Shown: positions 1 to 5,833 of the stretch, piece by piece
Layout of the letters: each line of letters opens with the position of its first letter
How positions within the stretch are numbered: the first letter of the stretch is position 1
Assembly (NCBI GenBank): GCA_934693215.1
Contig: CAKUVB010000091.1
Location: 1 to 6,918, forward strand
Direction: 5' to 3'
Source of the DNA: an uncultured Candidatus Melainabacteria bacterium
GTDB lineage: Bacteria; Cyanobacteriota; Vampirovibrionia; Gastranaerophilales; Gastranaerophilaceae
DNA length: 6,918 nucleotides
The notes under the pieces: model-generated
What the model was told of the DNA's origin: nothing
The model's database searches: none
Seen by the model: only the letters and a program-made list of their open reading frames with translations
Translations under genes and position numbers: made by a program

Positions 1-276
1 GTCTTTGTAATCATCTATGTTTTTAATTTCTACCATTGGAAATTTTTGTGCATTGAATTTATCAGCTTGCTCCTCAAATTTTTCCATAAGTTCAAAGCCA
101 CCAATAAGAGAAAATCCCGGATAATTTTCGAGTTCTAAATAATTAGAAGGTTGTCCTCCTAGCATAGTTATATCAAGTATAGCAGTAGATACATTACCTC
201 TGCCTGAATATATTCCTGCAGATAATCCAGCTGGTCCTCCACCTAAAATAACAATATCGAAGTTATAAATCCCCAT
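1..276 (-). CDS. trxB: Thioredoxin reductase, N-terminal part (cut by window edge)
   Basis: Reading leftward from the ATG at 276-274, 92 codons stay open to the window edge. The product would be the FAD flavoenzyme that passes electrons from NADPH to thioredoxin in the cytosol. Visible family marks are the Rossmann FAD-binding stretch DIVILGGGPAGLSAGIYSGR (residues 7-26), the GGQ turn at 40-42 and the ENYPG motif at 50-54, all in the places usual for low-molecular-weight thioredoxin reductases. The redox-active CxxC and the NADPH domain normally lie after residue 130, so they fall outside the window. A related TrxR-like flavoprotein, such as a ferredoxin/flavodoxin-linked or CxxC-less reductase, cannot be excluded. 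The gene starts 15 nt after the stop of the small secreted protein gene, so it is probably the third gene of a pgi-led transcript. Confidence 0.88.
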   Translation of the reverse strand, partial: MGIYNFDIVILGGGPAGLSAGIYSGRGNVSTAILDITMLGGQPSNYLELENYPGFSLIGGFELMEKFEEQADKFNAQKFPMVEIKNIDDYKD

Positions 277-280
277 CGTA

Positions 281-285
281 CCTCC
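281..285 (-). promoter_or_regulatory. Ribosome binding site of trxB
   Basis: On the minus strand this reads GGAGG, followed by a rather short 4-nt spacer (TACG) and the ATG at 276. It supports the chosen start and shows that trxB has its own strong initiation site inside the operon. Confidence 0.75.
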
Positions 286-291
286 ATTTAT

Positions 292-777
292 CTATCTTGG
301 AAAGGTCATGCCTGAAAGCTTTTTACCTGTGATTTTGTATCTGGCAGTTTCTTTTTTTAGGATATGTCCATCATAAATAGACGTAGTTTCTAAAATTACG
401 TCATTTATTCCAGAGAACGTATTATTTTCTATTCTAATTGATACAATATCCTTCAGCACTTTGTTATCCCAATCAGACGTTTTTATAAATACTACAAGAT
501 TTCCTTCAGTAGATTTTAAATCAACTGAGGCTTTTGCACCCGTAAAAGGGTTCTCAAGATTAAGGACGTTACCATAGCGAGATAAGTTCCATAAGTCTGT
601 ACTTTTGGGTTTAAAAGTGCCAGATGCGTTTGTTTCTATTAGTTGAGCCTCAACTTGCCAGCTTCCGAATAGTGTTTTAGGAACTTTGTCAACAGAAACT
701 CCAGCTTGTATTGTATAGGCACAAGCTACAGTTACACTAAATAATAAACAAATTATTCCTAAAATTATTTTTTTCAT
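292..777 (-). CDS. Small exported protein of unknown function, possibly lipocalin-like
   Basis: A 161-residue protein that I do not recognise as a named family. Residues 1-20 are a clear Sec signal peptide: KK at the N-terminus, a hydrophobic core, and A18-C19-A20 before Y21, which suits signal peptidase I. C19 is a poor lipoprotein site because T16 occupies the -3 position. The mature part (about 141 residues) is polar, has alternating hydrophobic residues typical of beta strands and contains no further membrane segment. A G-x-W near its start (G38-S-W40, in LFGSWQV) recalls the first conserved region of lipocalin-type barrels, but that is only a fold guess. Other distinctive stretches are DLWNLSRYG (61-69) and NPFTGAKA (76-83). 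Its ATG shares one base with the pgi stop (TAATG) and no good Shine-Dalgarno is visible, so translation probably depends on ribosomes finishing pgi. trxB follows after 15 nt. Confidence 0.8.
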   Translation of the reverse strand: MKKIILGIICLLFSVTVACAYTIQAGVSVDKVPKTLFGSWQVEAQLIETNASGTFKPKSTDLWNLSRYGNVLNLENPFTGAKASVDLKSTEGNLVVFIKTSDWDNKVLKDIVSIRIENNTFSGINDVILETTSIYDGHILKKETARYKITGKKLSGMTFPR

Positions 778-2165
778 TAAACTGTTGCCATTTTCTCTTG
801 AAGTTGTTGTGCAGAATCTTCATACCCAGAACGTCCCATAAGAGCATAGGTATAATTCTTAGCTTGTTCAACCCCCGGTTGATTAAATGTGTTGATATGA
901 TAAAGCTCGCCAGCTATAGCAGTTTGAACTTCTAACATATAAAGTAATTGAGCTAAGTTGTACGGATTAATTCTGTCCATTGATATTGTAATTGTCGGTC
1001 TAGAATAATCAGACAAAGCTACTCTAGTTGAATCAGCTTCAGCATTAATTAAATCGTTAATTGTTTTTCCACCTAGGTAGCCAATGCCAGTGTATTCAAA
1101 TATTTTTGGAATTTCTAGAGTTGTATCAAAATTTTCAACTCTTATAAATGTAATAAGTTTATTGTTTGGTCCTTCGTTATAAAGTTGGATTTGAGAGTGT
1201 TGGTCAGTTGCCCCCAAAGCTTTGATAGGTGTTTGTCCAACATTAACCCTGTTACCATCTATATCAAATTCTTTTCCTAAAGATTCAGCCCACAATTGGG
1301 TGTACCAATCTGATACATATTTTAGTCTTGAAGAATAAGGCATCATAACAGATATGTTTTTACCTTTTTTAGTGTCCATAAGGTAATGGATTAAAGCATT
1401 TTGTGCCGCTATGTTTTCGTGGATATCAGTATTTTTTAGAGCTAAATCCATATCTTTGATACCGTTTGTTAATTCATCAATATCTATTCCAACAAGAGCA
1501 AATGGTAATAATCCAACTGCTGAAAATACTGAAAAACGACCTCCAACATCATCTGGAATTACAAATGTTTTGTATCCTTCTTGGTCTGCAAGTTGTCTAA
1601 GTATTCCAACATTTTTGTCTGTTGTTACAACAATATTTTTTCTATAATCATCTTGAAGTTCTTTTTCTAGCATGTTTTTCACAATCATATATTGTGACAT
1701 TGTTTCAGCTGTTGAACCTGATTTTGTGATTACATTAACAAGAGTTTTCTTTAAGTCTAAAATTTCTAATAAACCGTTTATTGAGTCAGGGTCTATATTA
1801 TCAAGGAAAAATATTCTAGGTAAACCTTTACGTTGTTCAGTTGTTAGTAAGTTCCAATAAGGTTTCAATAAAGCTTCCGTTACTGCAAGTCCACCTAATG
1901 CAGAACCACCGATACCTAATACTAAAATATTGTCAAATCTATTTTCTACCATAGATGCAAATTCTTTTACGTACCAAACGGTTTCTTCGCTATATCCCAA
2001 ATTCATCCAACGCAACCATTGTCCGGGTTTGTCTTTTCTTTTGTTTAAATCAGAAATAATGTTAGCAATAGTTTCTTTATAATTACAGAATTCTTGTTCA
2101 ATATTAAGTCCGTTTTCTTCACCAACGACAATAGCATCTGCATTTTTGTAATTGAGTTTAAGCAT
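777..2165 (-). CDS. pgi: Glucose-6-phosphate isomerase
   Basis: This 462-residue cytosolic enzyme interconverts glucose 6-phosphate and fructose 6-phosphate in glycolysis and gluconeogenesis. It has two SIS-type sugar-phosphate domains. Visible motifs are GIGGSALG (84-91), the phosphate-binding TKSGST (147-152) and the PGI signature around GGRFSVFSAVGL (208-219). By comparison with known PGIs, the catalytic residues are E294 (in WAESLGKE), H323 (in TDQHSQIQ) and K436 (in GVEQAK), and all three are present. The length matches the short bacterial type (about 450 residues, as in Bacillus and Thermotoga) rather than the 530-550-residue type. The start is the ATG at 2165-2163, 12 nt after AAGGAG. 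It lies 122 nt downstream of murI and has its own likely promoter. Its TAA stop overlaps the start of the small exported protein gene by one base. Confidence 0.97.
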   Translation of the reverse strand: MLKLNYKNADAIVVGEENGLNIEQEFCNYKETIANIISDLNKRKDKPGQWLRWMNLGYSEETVWYVKEFASMVENRFDNILVLGIGGSALGGLAVTEALLKPYWNLLTTEQRKGLPRIFFLDNIDPDSINGLLEILDLKKTLVNVITKSGSTAETMSQYMIVKNMLEKELQDDYRKNIVVTTDKNVGILRQLADQEGYKTFVIPDDVGGRFSVFSAVGLLPFALVGIDIDELTNGIKDMDLALKNTDIHENIAAQNALIHYLMDTKKGKNISVMMPYSSRLKYVSDWYTQLWAESLGKEFDIDGNRVNVGQTPIKALGATDQHSQIQLYNEGPNNKLITFIRVENFDTTLEIPKIFEYTGIGYLGGKTINDLINAEADSTRVALSDYSRPTITISMDRINPYNLAQLLYMLEVQTAIAGELYHINTFNQPGVEQAKNYTYALMGRSGYEDSAQQLQEKMATV

Positions 2166-2177
2166 TCCCTAAATCTT

Positions 2178-2183
2178 CTCCTT
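2178..2183 (-). promoter_or_regulatory. Ribosome binding site of pgi
   Basis: The minus strand reads AAGGAG, 12 nt before the ATG at 2165. The spacing is long, but this is the best purine-rich match upstream; a weaker AGGGA lies directly against the ATG. Confidence 0.55.
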
Positions 2184-2204
2184 ATAAAATGTACATGTAT
2201 TTTA

Positions 2205-2232
2205 ATTATATATATTAAATATTAAAATACAA
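2205..2232 (-). promoter_or_regulatory. Probable sigma-70 promoter of pgi
   Basis: On the minus strand, TTGTAT (2232-2227) is followed after 16 nt by a perfect TATAAT (2210-2205), placing transcription start near 2198 and giving a leader of about 30 nt. The surroundings are almost pure A/T, so chance matches are easy. The position in the only sizeable gap of the leftward gene set makes it plausible. No convincing hairpin-plus-T-run terminator is seen between murI and pgi, so read-through from the amidase-murI transcript is also likely. Confidence 0.45.
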
Positions 2233-2287
2233 GCAAATCTCAATGATATTGCGTATTTTTGCCGTTAATATTAATATACTTTTACAA

Positions 2288-3085
2288 TTAAACGAGTTTT
2301 GGGATTTCTTTCAATTTATAGAACATTTCAGCTGCAACTTTAAATTGTTCAGGGTTTGCACTAACAAATATTTTTTCGTAACTTTTGTCTTCAGAGTTGT
2401 TTTGTAGACCTGAAAGTTTTAAATCTTTGCCAATATAATCAACAAAGAAATCAGCAGGGTCTATAAACATATAATATGGTGCAAACATAGATAAAATTAT
2501 TTTTAAATAAGGATAATGAGTGCAGCCTAGAATTATTTTTTCAGGATTATGAACTAACATTCTGCATAAATCTTCATAAATAATTTTAATATTTTGAGAA
2601 TCATCTTGTCCTTTTGATTCAACAATATTTACCCAGTTAGGACAACTTTGCGGATAAATTTCCATGCTTGAATTGTATTTTTTTATTTCAGATTCATAAA
2701 CACCTGATTTGATAGTCGCTTCAGTTGCAAAAATACCCAATCGTTTTATAGGCATTTCTCCAATTATTTTTGCACAACATTGAATGATTGGATATATTTT
2801 AAAATCATATTCGTTTTTTATGGTATCGTAAGCAGCTGACGACGATGTGTTACAAGCTATAACAACTGCTTTTACGTTTTGAGATTTAAAAAAATCCATA
2901 ATGTGTCTAGCATAAGAAATCAATTCATCTTTTGATTTGTTTCCATAAGGTAAGTGGGCTGTATCACCATAATATAGGCAATTTTCGTTTGGAAATTTTT
3001 CTCTGAATTTAGAATAAACAGTAAGTCCTCCAACTCCAGAGTCAAAAAATCCTATAGGGCTATTTGTGGCTATTGATGTATTCAA
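2288..3085 (-). CDS. murI: Glutamate racemase
   Basis: A 265-residue cytosolic enzyme that converts L-glutamate to the D-glutamate used by MurD in peptidoglycan precursor synthesis. The two-base cofactor-free mechanism is fully represented: D15-S16 in FFDSGVGGLTV (13-23), the first catalytic cysteine C78 in ACNTSS (77-82), and the second, C188, with H190 in LGCTHYP (186-192). Length is normal for the family. The start is a TTG at 3085-3083 with GGAGGG five nt upstream; no ATG or GTG lies between it and the FDSG motif. The first 26 nt overlap the end of the amidase gene in another frame, and the ribosome binding site lies inside the amidase coding sequence, so translation is probably coupled. 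An unusual point is IIQCC at 100-104, where I expect a sequence like VIGVVEP in most MurI proteins. Confidence 0.95.
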   Translation of the reverse strand: MNTSIATNSPIGFFDSGVGGLTVYSKFREKFPNENCLYYGDTAHLPYGNKSKDELISYARHIMDFFKSQNVKAVVIACNTSSSAAYDTIKNEYDFKIYPIIQCCAKIIGEMPIKRLGIFATEATIKSGVYESEIKKYNSSMEIYPQSCPNWVNIVESKGQDDSQNIKIIYEDLCRMLVHNPEKIILGCTHYPYLKIILSMFAPYYMFIDPADFFVDYIGKDLKLSGLQNNSEDKSYEKIFVSANPEQFKVAAEMFYKLKEIPKLV

Positions 3086-4973
3086 TTATACCCTCCGCTA
3101 TTGCTTGAGCAGTTGCTTGTTTGCGTTTAGATGTAGTTAGTTCTGCTCTTTCGTTATCATTAGAAATAAAACCAATTTCTAAAAGTACAGCCGGTACTGA
3201 CGTATGATTTATAACATAAAATTTAGACTTAAACAAGCCACGATTTGGTGAGTGTATAGCTTTTGTTAGTTTTGAATGGATTATGTTTGCTAGCTCTACA
3301 CTGTTATCATGGTAATAATGAGTTTCTAAACCTTTTGGCTCTGTGCCAACGCAGGAATTTACGTGGATACTAACAAAAATTGAAGGATTCATAGATTCTG
3401 AAATCTTGCACCTGTTTTCTAAGGATACAAAAATATCGTTAGTTCGTGTCATTCCAACCTTGTAGCCTTTTCTTCTTAGAATATCTTCAACTCGCTTTGC
3501 AACATCAAGGTTTATGTCTTTTTCGTTAATACCGTTACGTATCGCACCATAATCTGTTCCACCATGACCGGCATCAATTACAATAACTTTTCCTTTTATT
3601 TTGCCTTTCGAAACAATAACCGGAGGTTTTACTTTTGGTGTCGTTATTACAGGTTTTAAACCCGAAGCTCTGATTCTAAAATTCTTGCCGTCAGCAGAAA
3701 AATAAGTGTTAATATCATTGTTGCTATTTAATGGTAAGGTCAATCTTATACCAATGTTTTTTAATAATGCTAATTCGACTTCATGATATGGAGTATTATT
3801 TATTGTGCTTTTAAGTATTGAATCATTGTATTGAGATGCATTAAAGAAATATACGTACAAATTATCTGTATTTCTTTTTATCCCCCACACTATAGGTTTA
3901 TCAAAAGATAGTGTGAAATCATCTGTACTAAGATTCTTTTGGTATTTGTACTTTATAATATTAGCTTTGTTAGAAACAATTGCACTAGATGATAAGTTTT
4001 CAGGATTAACAATAAGTATAGATTGGTTGTCAGGTGAAAATATTGGGATATATTGTTTTGCCTTTTCTGAGGTAACAACAATTCTTGTTGTTGCGTTATC
4101 AAATCTGGTAATCTTGATTTTGTCACTTTGCGAATTGTTTGGGTTTAGTAGAATTTCTTTGTTATTAATCGAGTTATCAATATTACTGTTTACAATATCA
4201 AAAAACATTCTTGTCGGATTTGCTAAAACAAAAGGCTTTTGAAGTGTTGGTGCACCATACCCCCCGATTAAGAAGCCATTGTTTCTTTGAGAAACTGAAT
4301 TTATAAAATATCGACTTCTAAGAGTTATATTTTTGCTAATATCACTATTTACAAGTTGTTTAATAGGCTCTGCTGTTGATTGGTTGAAGGCTTGTTGTAT
4401 TTGCGTAAGTTCTTTTTGAGAGTATTTGCTATTGTTAGTTGTAGTTATAACTGCAGGTTGTGGGTTTGGTGATTGTACTTGAATATTAAAAGCATCATAG
4501 TAATTCTCTGCTGTTTTTATTTTATCTCTGTAAGAGTTTTGGAAAAATTGAGCATGGTTTGATGATAATTCGTTTGTCATAATTATCAAATGATTATTTA
4601 TATTGCCAATTTTTAGGTTATCAAGATTATAATCGTCATCAAAGTACATTACTGTCCTAACTATATTAGGGTTTGTTGTAAACTGACTGATTTTAATTTC
4701 TTTGATTACTCCCGTTGTAAAAAACAAATCTTGTTTTTTGCCAATAAGAATAGATGAGTTTATATCAAAATAAATCTTATGTTCTTCTGGAAGTTTGATA
4801 AGTTTAATGTTGTCTGTAACACTCGATTGGTATGACCCTAAAGTGTTGAGTATGGCAACAGAAGATGATGTATCAAGTGTTACGCCTTTAATTTTGAAAA
4901 TTTCTTCGGCTGAAACAGTTTGAAAAAATATCATAATAAATATAAAAATTATCGTGAAAAATCTTCTTATCAA
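3060..4973 (-). CDS. Secreted N-acetylmuramoyl-L-alanine amidase with AMIN-like domains (AmiC type)
   Basis: A 637-residue zinc amidase that cuts the bond between N-acetylmuramic acid and the peptide stem, acting in the envelope, probably in daughter-cell separation or septal wall remodelling. Residues 1-22 form a signal peptide (RR at 3-4, Ile/Phe-rich core, VSA before E23). Residues about 24-133 look like an AMIN domain, with ISQFTTNPNIVRTVMYF (95-111) as the recognisable core. About 135-215 is a polar Q/N/S-rich linker. About 216-325 resembles a second AMIN copy (LANPTRMFFDI, 250-260; IKITRF, 286-291), and 338-437 is a further beta-rich stretch, possibly a third divergent copy. A Pro/Lys linker (440-458) leads to Amidase_3 (461-637). 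Zinc ligands are H470 (DAGHGG), E484 and H537 (SIHVNS), with catalytic E599 (LLEIGF); all are present. The start is the TTG at 4973-4971; an in-frame TAG lies just upstream, so no longer protein is possible. Confidence 0.95.
   Translation of the reverse strand: MIRRFFTIIFIFIMIFFQTVSAEEIFKIKGVTLDTSSSVAILNTLGSYQSSVTDNIKLIKLPEEHKIYFDINSSILIGKKQDLFFTTGVIKEIKISQFTTNPNIVRTVMYFDDDYNLDNLKIGNINNHLIIMTNELSSNHAQFFQNSYRDKIKTAENYYDAFNIQVQSPNPQPAVITTTNNSKYSQKELTQIQQAFNQSTAEPIKQLVNSDISKNITLRSRYFINSVSQRNNGFLIGGYGAPTLQKPFVLANPTRMFFDIVNSNIDNSINNKEILLNPNNSQSDKIKITRFDNATTRIVVTSEKAKQYIPIFSPDNQSILIVNPENLSSSAIVSNKANIIKYKYQKNLSTDDFTLSFDKPIVWGIKRNTDNLYVYFFNASQYNDSILKSTINNTPYHEVELALLKNIGIRLTLPLNSNNDINTYFSADGKNFRIRASGLKPVITTPKVKPPVIVSKGKIKGKVIVIDAGHGGTDYGAIRNGINEKDINLDVAKRVEDILRRKGYKVGMTRTNDIFVSLENRCKISESMNPSIFVSIHVNSCVGTEPKGLETHYYHDNSVELANIIHSKLTKAIHSPNRGLFKSKFYVINHTSVPAVLLEIGFISNDNERAELTTSKRKQATAQAIAEGIIEYINSHK
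3091..3096 (-). promoter_or_regulatory. Ribosome binding site of murI, inside the amidase gene
   Basis: The minus strand reads GGAGGG, then TATAA, then the TTG start at 3085. This strong match decides the non-ATG start. The same bases encode Ala-Glu-Gly near the amidase C-terminus. Confidence 0.8.
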
Positions 4974-4984
4974 ATTAACCTACT

Positions 4985-4989
4985 CTCCC
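4985..4989 (-). promoter_or_regulatory. Ribosome binding site of the amidase gene
   Basis: The minus strand reads GGGAG, 11 nt before the TTG start at 4973. A weaker AGG lies closer to the start. If transcription begins near 4990, as the -10 element predicts, the site sits at the very 5' end of the mRNA. Confidence 0.5.
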
Positions 4990-4996
4990 AATACTT

Positions 4997-5026
4997 ATTA
5001 TATCAAAAAATATAAAAGATTGACCA
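4997..5026 (-). promoter_or_regulatory. Probable promoter of the amidase-murI transcript (extended -10)
   Basis: On the minus strand there is a perfect extended -10, TGATATAAT (5005-4997), with a partial -35 TGGTCA (5026-5021, 4 of 6 consensus bases) at an 18-nt spacing. Predicted transcription start is near 4990, leaving a leader of only about 17 nt. The -35 bases coincide with the -35 of the rightward promoter. Confidence 0.6.
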
Positions 5027-5037
5027 AAAATATAAAA
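5004..5037. repeat. Two A-tract direct repeats between the divergent genes
   Basis: C-A6-TATAAAA (5004-5017) and C-A5-TATAAAA (5025-5037) are near-identical, with the TATAAAA parts 20 nt apart, close to two helical turns. They lie over and between the divergent promoter elements. A-tracts in such phase can bend DNA or act as upstream activating DNA. In sequence this AT-rich, chance is also possible. Confidence 0.4.
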
Positions 5038-5048
5038 AACTATATAAT
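5020..5048 (+). promoter_or_regulatory. Sigma-70 promoter of the rightward operon
   Basis: TTGACC (5020-5025, 5 of 6 consensus bases), a 17-nt spacer, and a perfect TATAAT (5043-5048). This is the best promoter match in the window, with predicted transcription start near 5055 and a leader of about 25 nt before the ATG at 5080. It should drive the RRWYD-repeat gene and, through tight spacing, cdd, the zinc-ribbon gene and pgpH. Confidence 0.75.
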
Positions 5049-5065
5049 TATATTGCGTTACGTGT

Positions 5066-5069
5066 AGGA
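5066..5069 (+). promoter_or_regulatory. Ribosome binding site deciding the start at 5080
   Basis: AGGA lies 10 nt before the ATG at 5080 but only 1 nt before an in-frame TTG at 5071. The spacing favours the ATG as the real start. Confidence 0.6.
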
Positions 5070-5079
5070 ATTGATAGAT

Positions 5080-5433
5080 ATGGAAACTAAAGATAGACGT
5101 TGGTATGATTCTCATTTAGAAACTTCAAGGACTCTTAAACTCTTGGAAAAATTATCAGAGGAGGAAAAAGAGGCTTTGTCCCAATCTTTGATTACAATTG
5201 TTAATCAGATAAAAGATTTTCATAGAGATGATTATGATGACGAAACAAAAGAACCGCCATTGAGTCTTGGTATTAGTCGTGTTATAGGATTGTATCAATC
5301 CTCGAATGGTAGACGTTGGTATGATAAAGCTGACAATTTTGGTTTTGCCATGAAAGCTATGTCAACATTACCAGAAGCAGATTTTAAAAATATTATGGAC
5401 GGTTTATCCGTTACATTGTCATCACATGTATAG
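5080..5433 (+). CDS. Small cytosolic protein with two RRWYD-headed repeats, function unknown
   Basis: A 117-residue protein from the ATG at 5080; an in-frame TTG at 5071 would add three residues but lacks proper ribosome-binding spacing. I do not recognise the family. It has no signal peptide or membrane segment and is charged and probably helical. It consists of two copies of a unit of about 39 residues, each starting RRWYD (residues 6-10 and 78-82). They align without gaps: after RRWYD the shared positions include L/M-K, L/M, L, E, L/I and L, fitting an amphipathic helix followed by a second helix. The copies are joined by a more acidic segment (HRDDYDDETKEPP, about 47-59). It is the first gene after the rightward promoter and ends 14 nt before cdd, so it is probably co-transcribed with cdd, but nothing in the sequence ties it to nucleoside metabolism. 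The two RRWYD segments share 16 identical nucleotides. Confidence 0.8.
   Translation: METKDRRWYDSHLETSRTLKLLEKLSEEEKEALSQSLITIVNQIKDFHRDDYDDETKEPPLSLGISRVIGLYQSSNGRRWYDKADNFGFAMKAMSTLPEADFKNIMDGLSVTLSSHV
5094..5109 (+). repeat. 16-nt direct repeat, copy 1 (encodes RRWYD)
   Basis: TAGACGTTGGTATGAT is identical to 5310-5325, including third codon positions. The copies are 216 nt (72 codons) apart in the same frame and mark the heads of the two protein repeats. Confidence 0.85.
5310..5325 (+). repeat. 16-nt direct repeat, copy 2 (encodes RRWYD)
   Basis: This is the second exact copy of the 16-nt word found at 5094-5109. DNA identity ends outside the RRWYD codons, although the encoded proteins still align for about 39 residues. 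Confidence 0.85.
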
Positions 5434-5447
5434 ATAGAGGTGTATTT

Positions 5448-5831
5448 ATGGCTGATTATAATAAATTGATGGAAATGGCAAAAGAAGCATCGACAAATGC
5501 TTATTGTAAATATTCAAATTTTAAAGTTGGAGCTTGTGTTTTAACAACTTCCGGCAAAACTTTTAAAGGTTGTAATTTTGAAAACTCAAGTTATGGTCTA
5601 GCTATATGTGCAGAAAGATGTGCCGTTGGTGCCGCAATAGTAAATGGAGAATCAAAGATTGATGCAATAGCTATTTATTCTCCAAATACTGATAATTGTT
5701 ATCCTTGTGGTGCTTGTAGACAAGTCTTAAACGAATTTAAGAACGAAGATGTAGATGTTATAACAGAAGAAAACGGTGAACTAAAAGTTACAAAACTATC
5801 ATATCTTCTTCCTGAAAGCTTTACCCTATAG
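5448..5831 (+). CDS. cdd: Cytidine deaminase
   Basis: A 127-residue zinc enzyme of the small tetrameric type that hydrolyses cytidine and deoxycytidine to uridine and deoxyuridine in pyrimidine salvage in the cytosol. The catalytic motif is CAE (C54-A55-E56), with C54 as zinc ligand and E56 as the proton shuttle. The other two zinc ligands are C87 and C90 in PCGACRQ (86-92). Substrate-binding NFEN is at 43-46, and YSNFKVGA (22-29) and the C-terminal LLPESF (120-125) are typical of the family. Length is normal. GAGG at 5437-5440 lies 7 nt before the ATG. The gene begins 14 nt after the RRWYD-repeat gene and ends 2 nt before the zinc-ribbon gene. Many bacteria keep cdd near pgpH, ybeY, dgkA and era, which agrees with the pgpH-like gene downstream. 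Confidence 0.97.
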   Translation: MADYNKLMEMAKEASTNAYCKYSNFKVGACVLTTSGKTFKGCNFENSSYGLAICAERCAVGAAIVNGESKIDAIAIYSPNTDNCYPCGACRQVLNEFKNEDVDVITEENGELKVTKLSYLLPESFTL

Positions 5832-5833
5832 TC

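Noticed and set aside
715..735. Lipoprotein cleavage site at C19 of the small exported protein
   Set aside because: The -3 residue is Thr rather than Leu/Val/Ile, and A-C-A fits signal peptidase I better. A lipoprotein is not fully excluded.
1411..1647. Open frame of 78 codons on the + strand
   Set aside because: It lies wholly antisense inside pgi, whose motifs are intact. It has no ribosome binding site or recognisable domain.
1672..1860. Open frame of 62 codons on the + strand
   Set aside because: It is antisense to the conserved core of pgi, and its composition reflects the complementary strand.
2204..2287. Rho-independent terminator after murI
   Set aside because: The AT-rich spacer has short A/T inverted repeats but no GC-containing stem followed by a T-run on the minus strand.
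3913..4242. Open frame of 109 codons on the + strand that looks hydrophobic
   Set aside because: It is antisense to the amidase AMIN region. Its hydrophobicity is explained by the complement of Asn/Lys/Asp codons, and no start signal is seen.
5071..5073. TTG as start of the RRWYD-repeat gene
   Set aside because: AGGA is only 1 nt upstream; the ATG at 5080 has a normal spacing of 10 nt.
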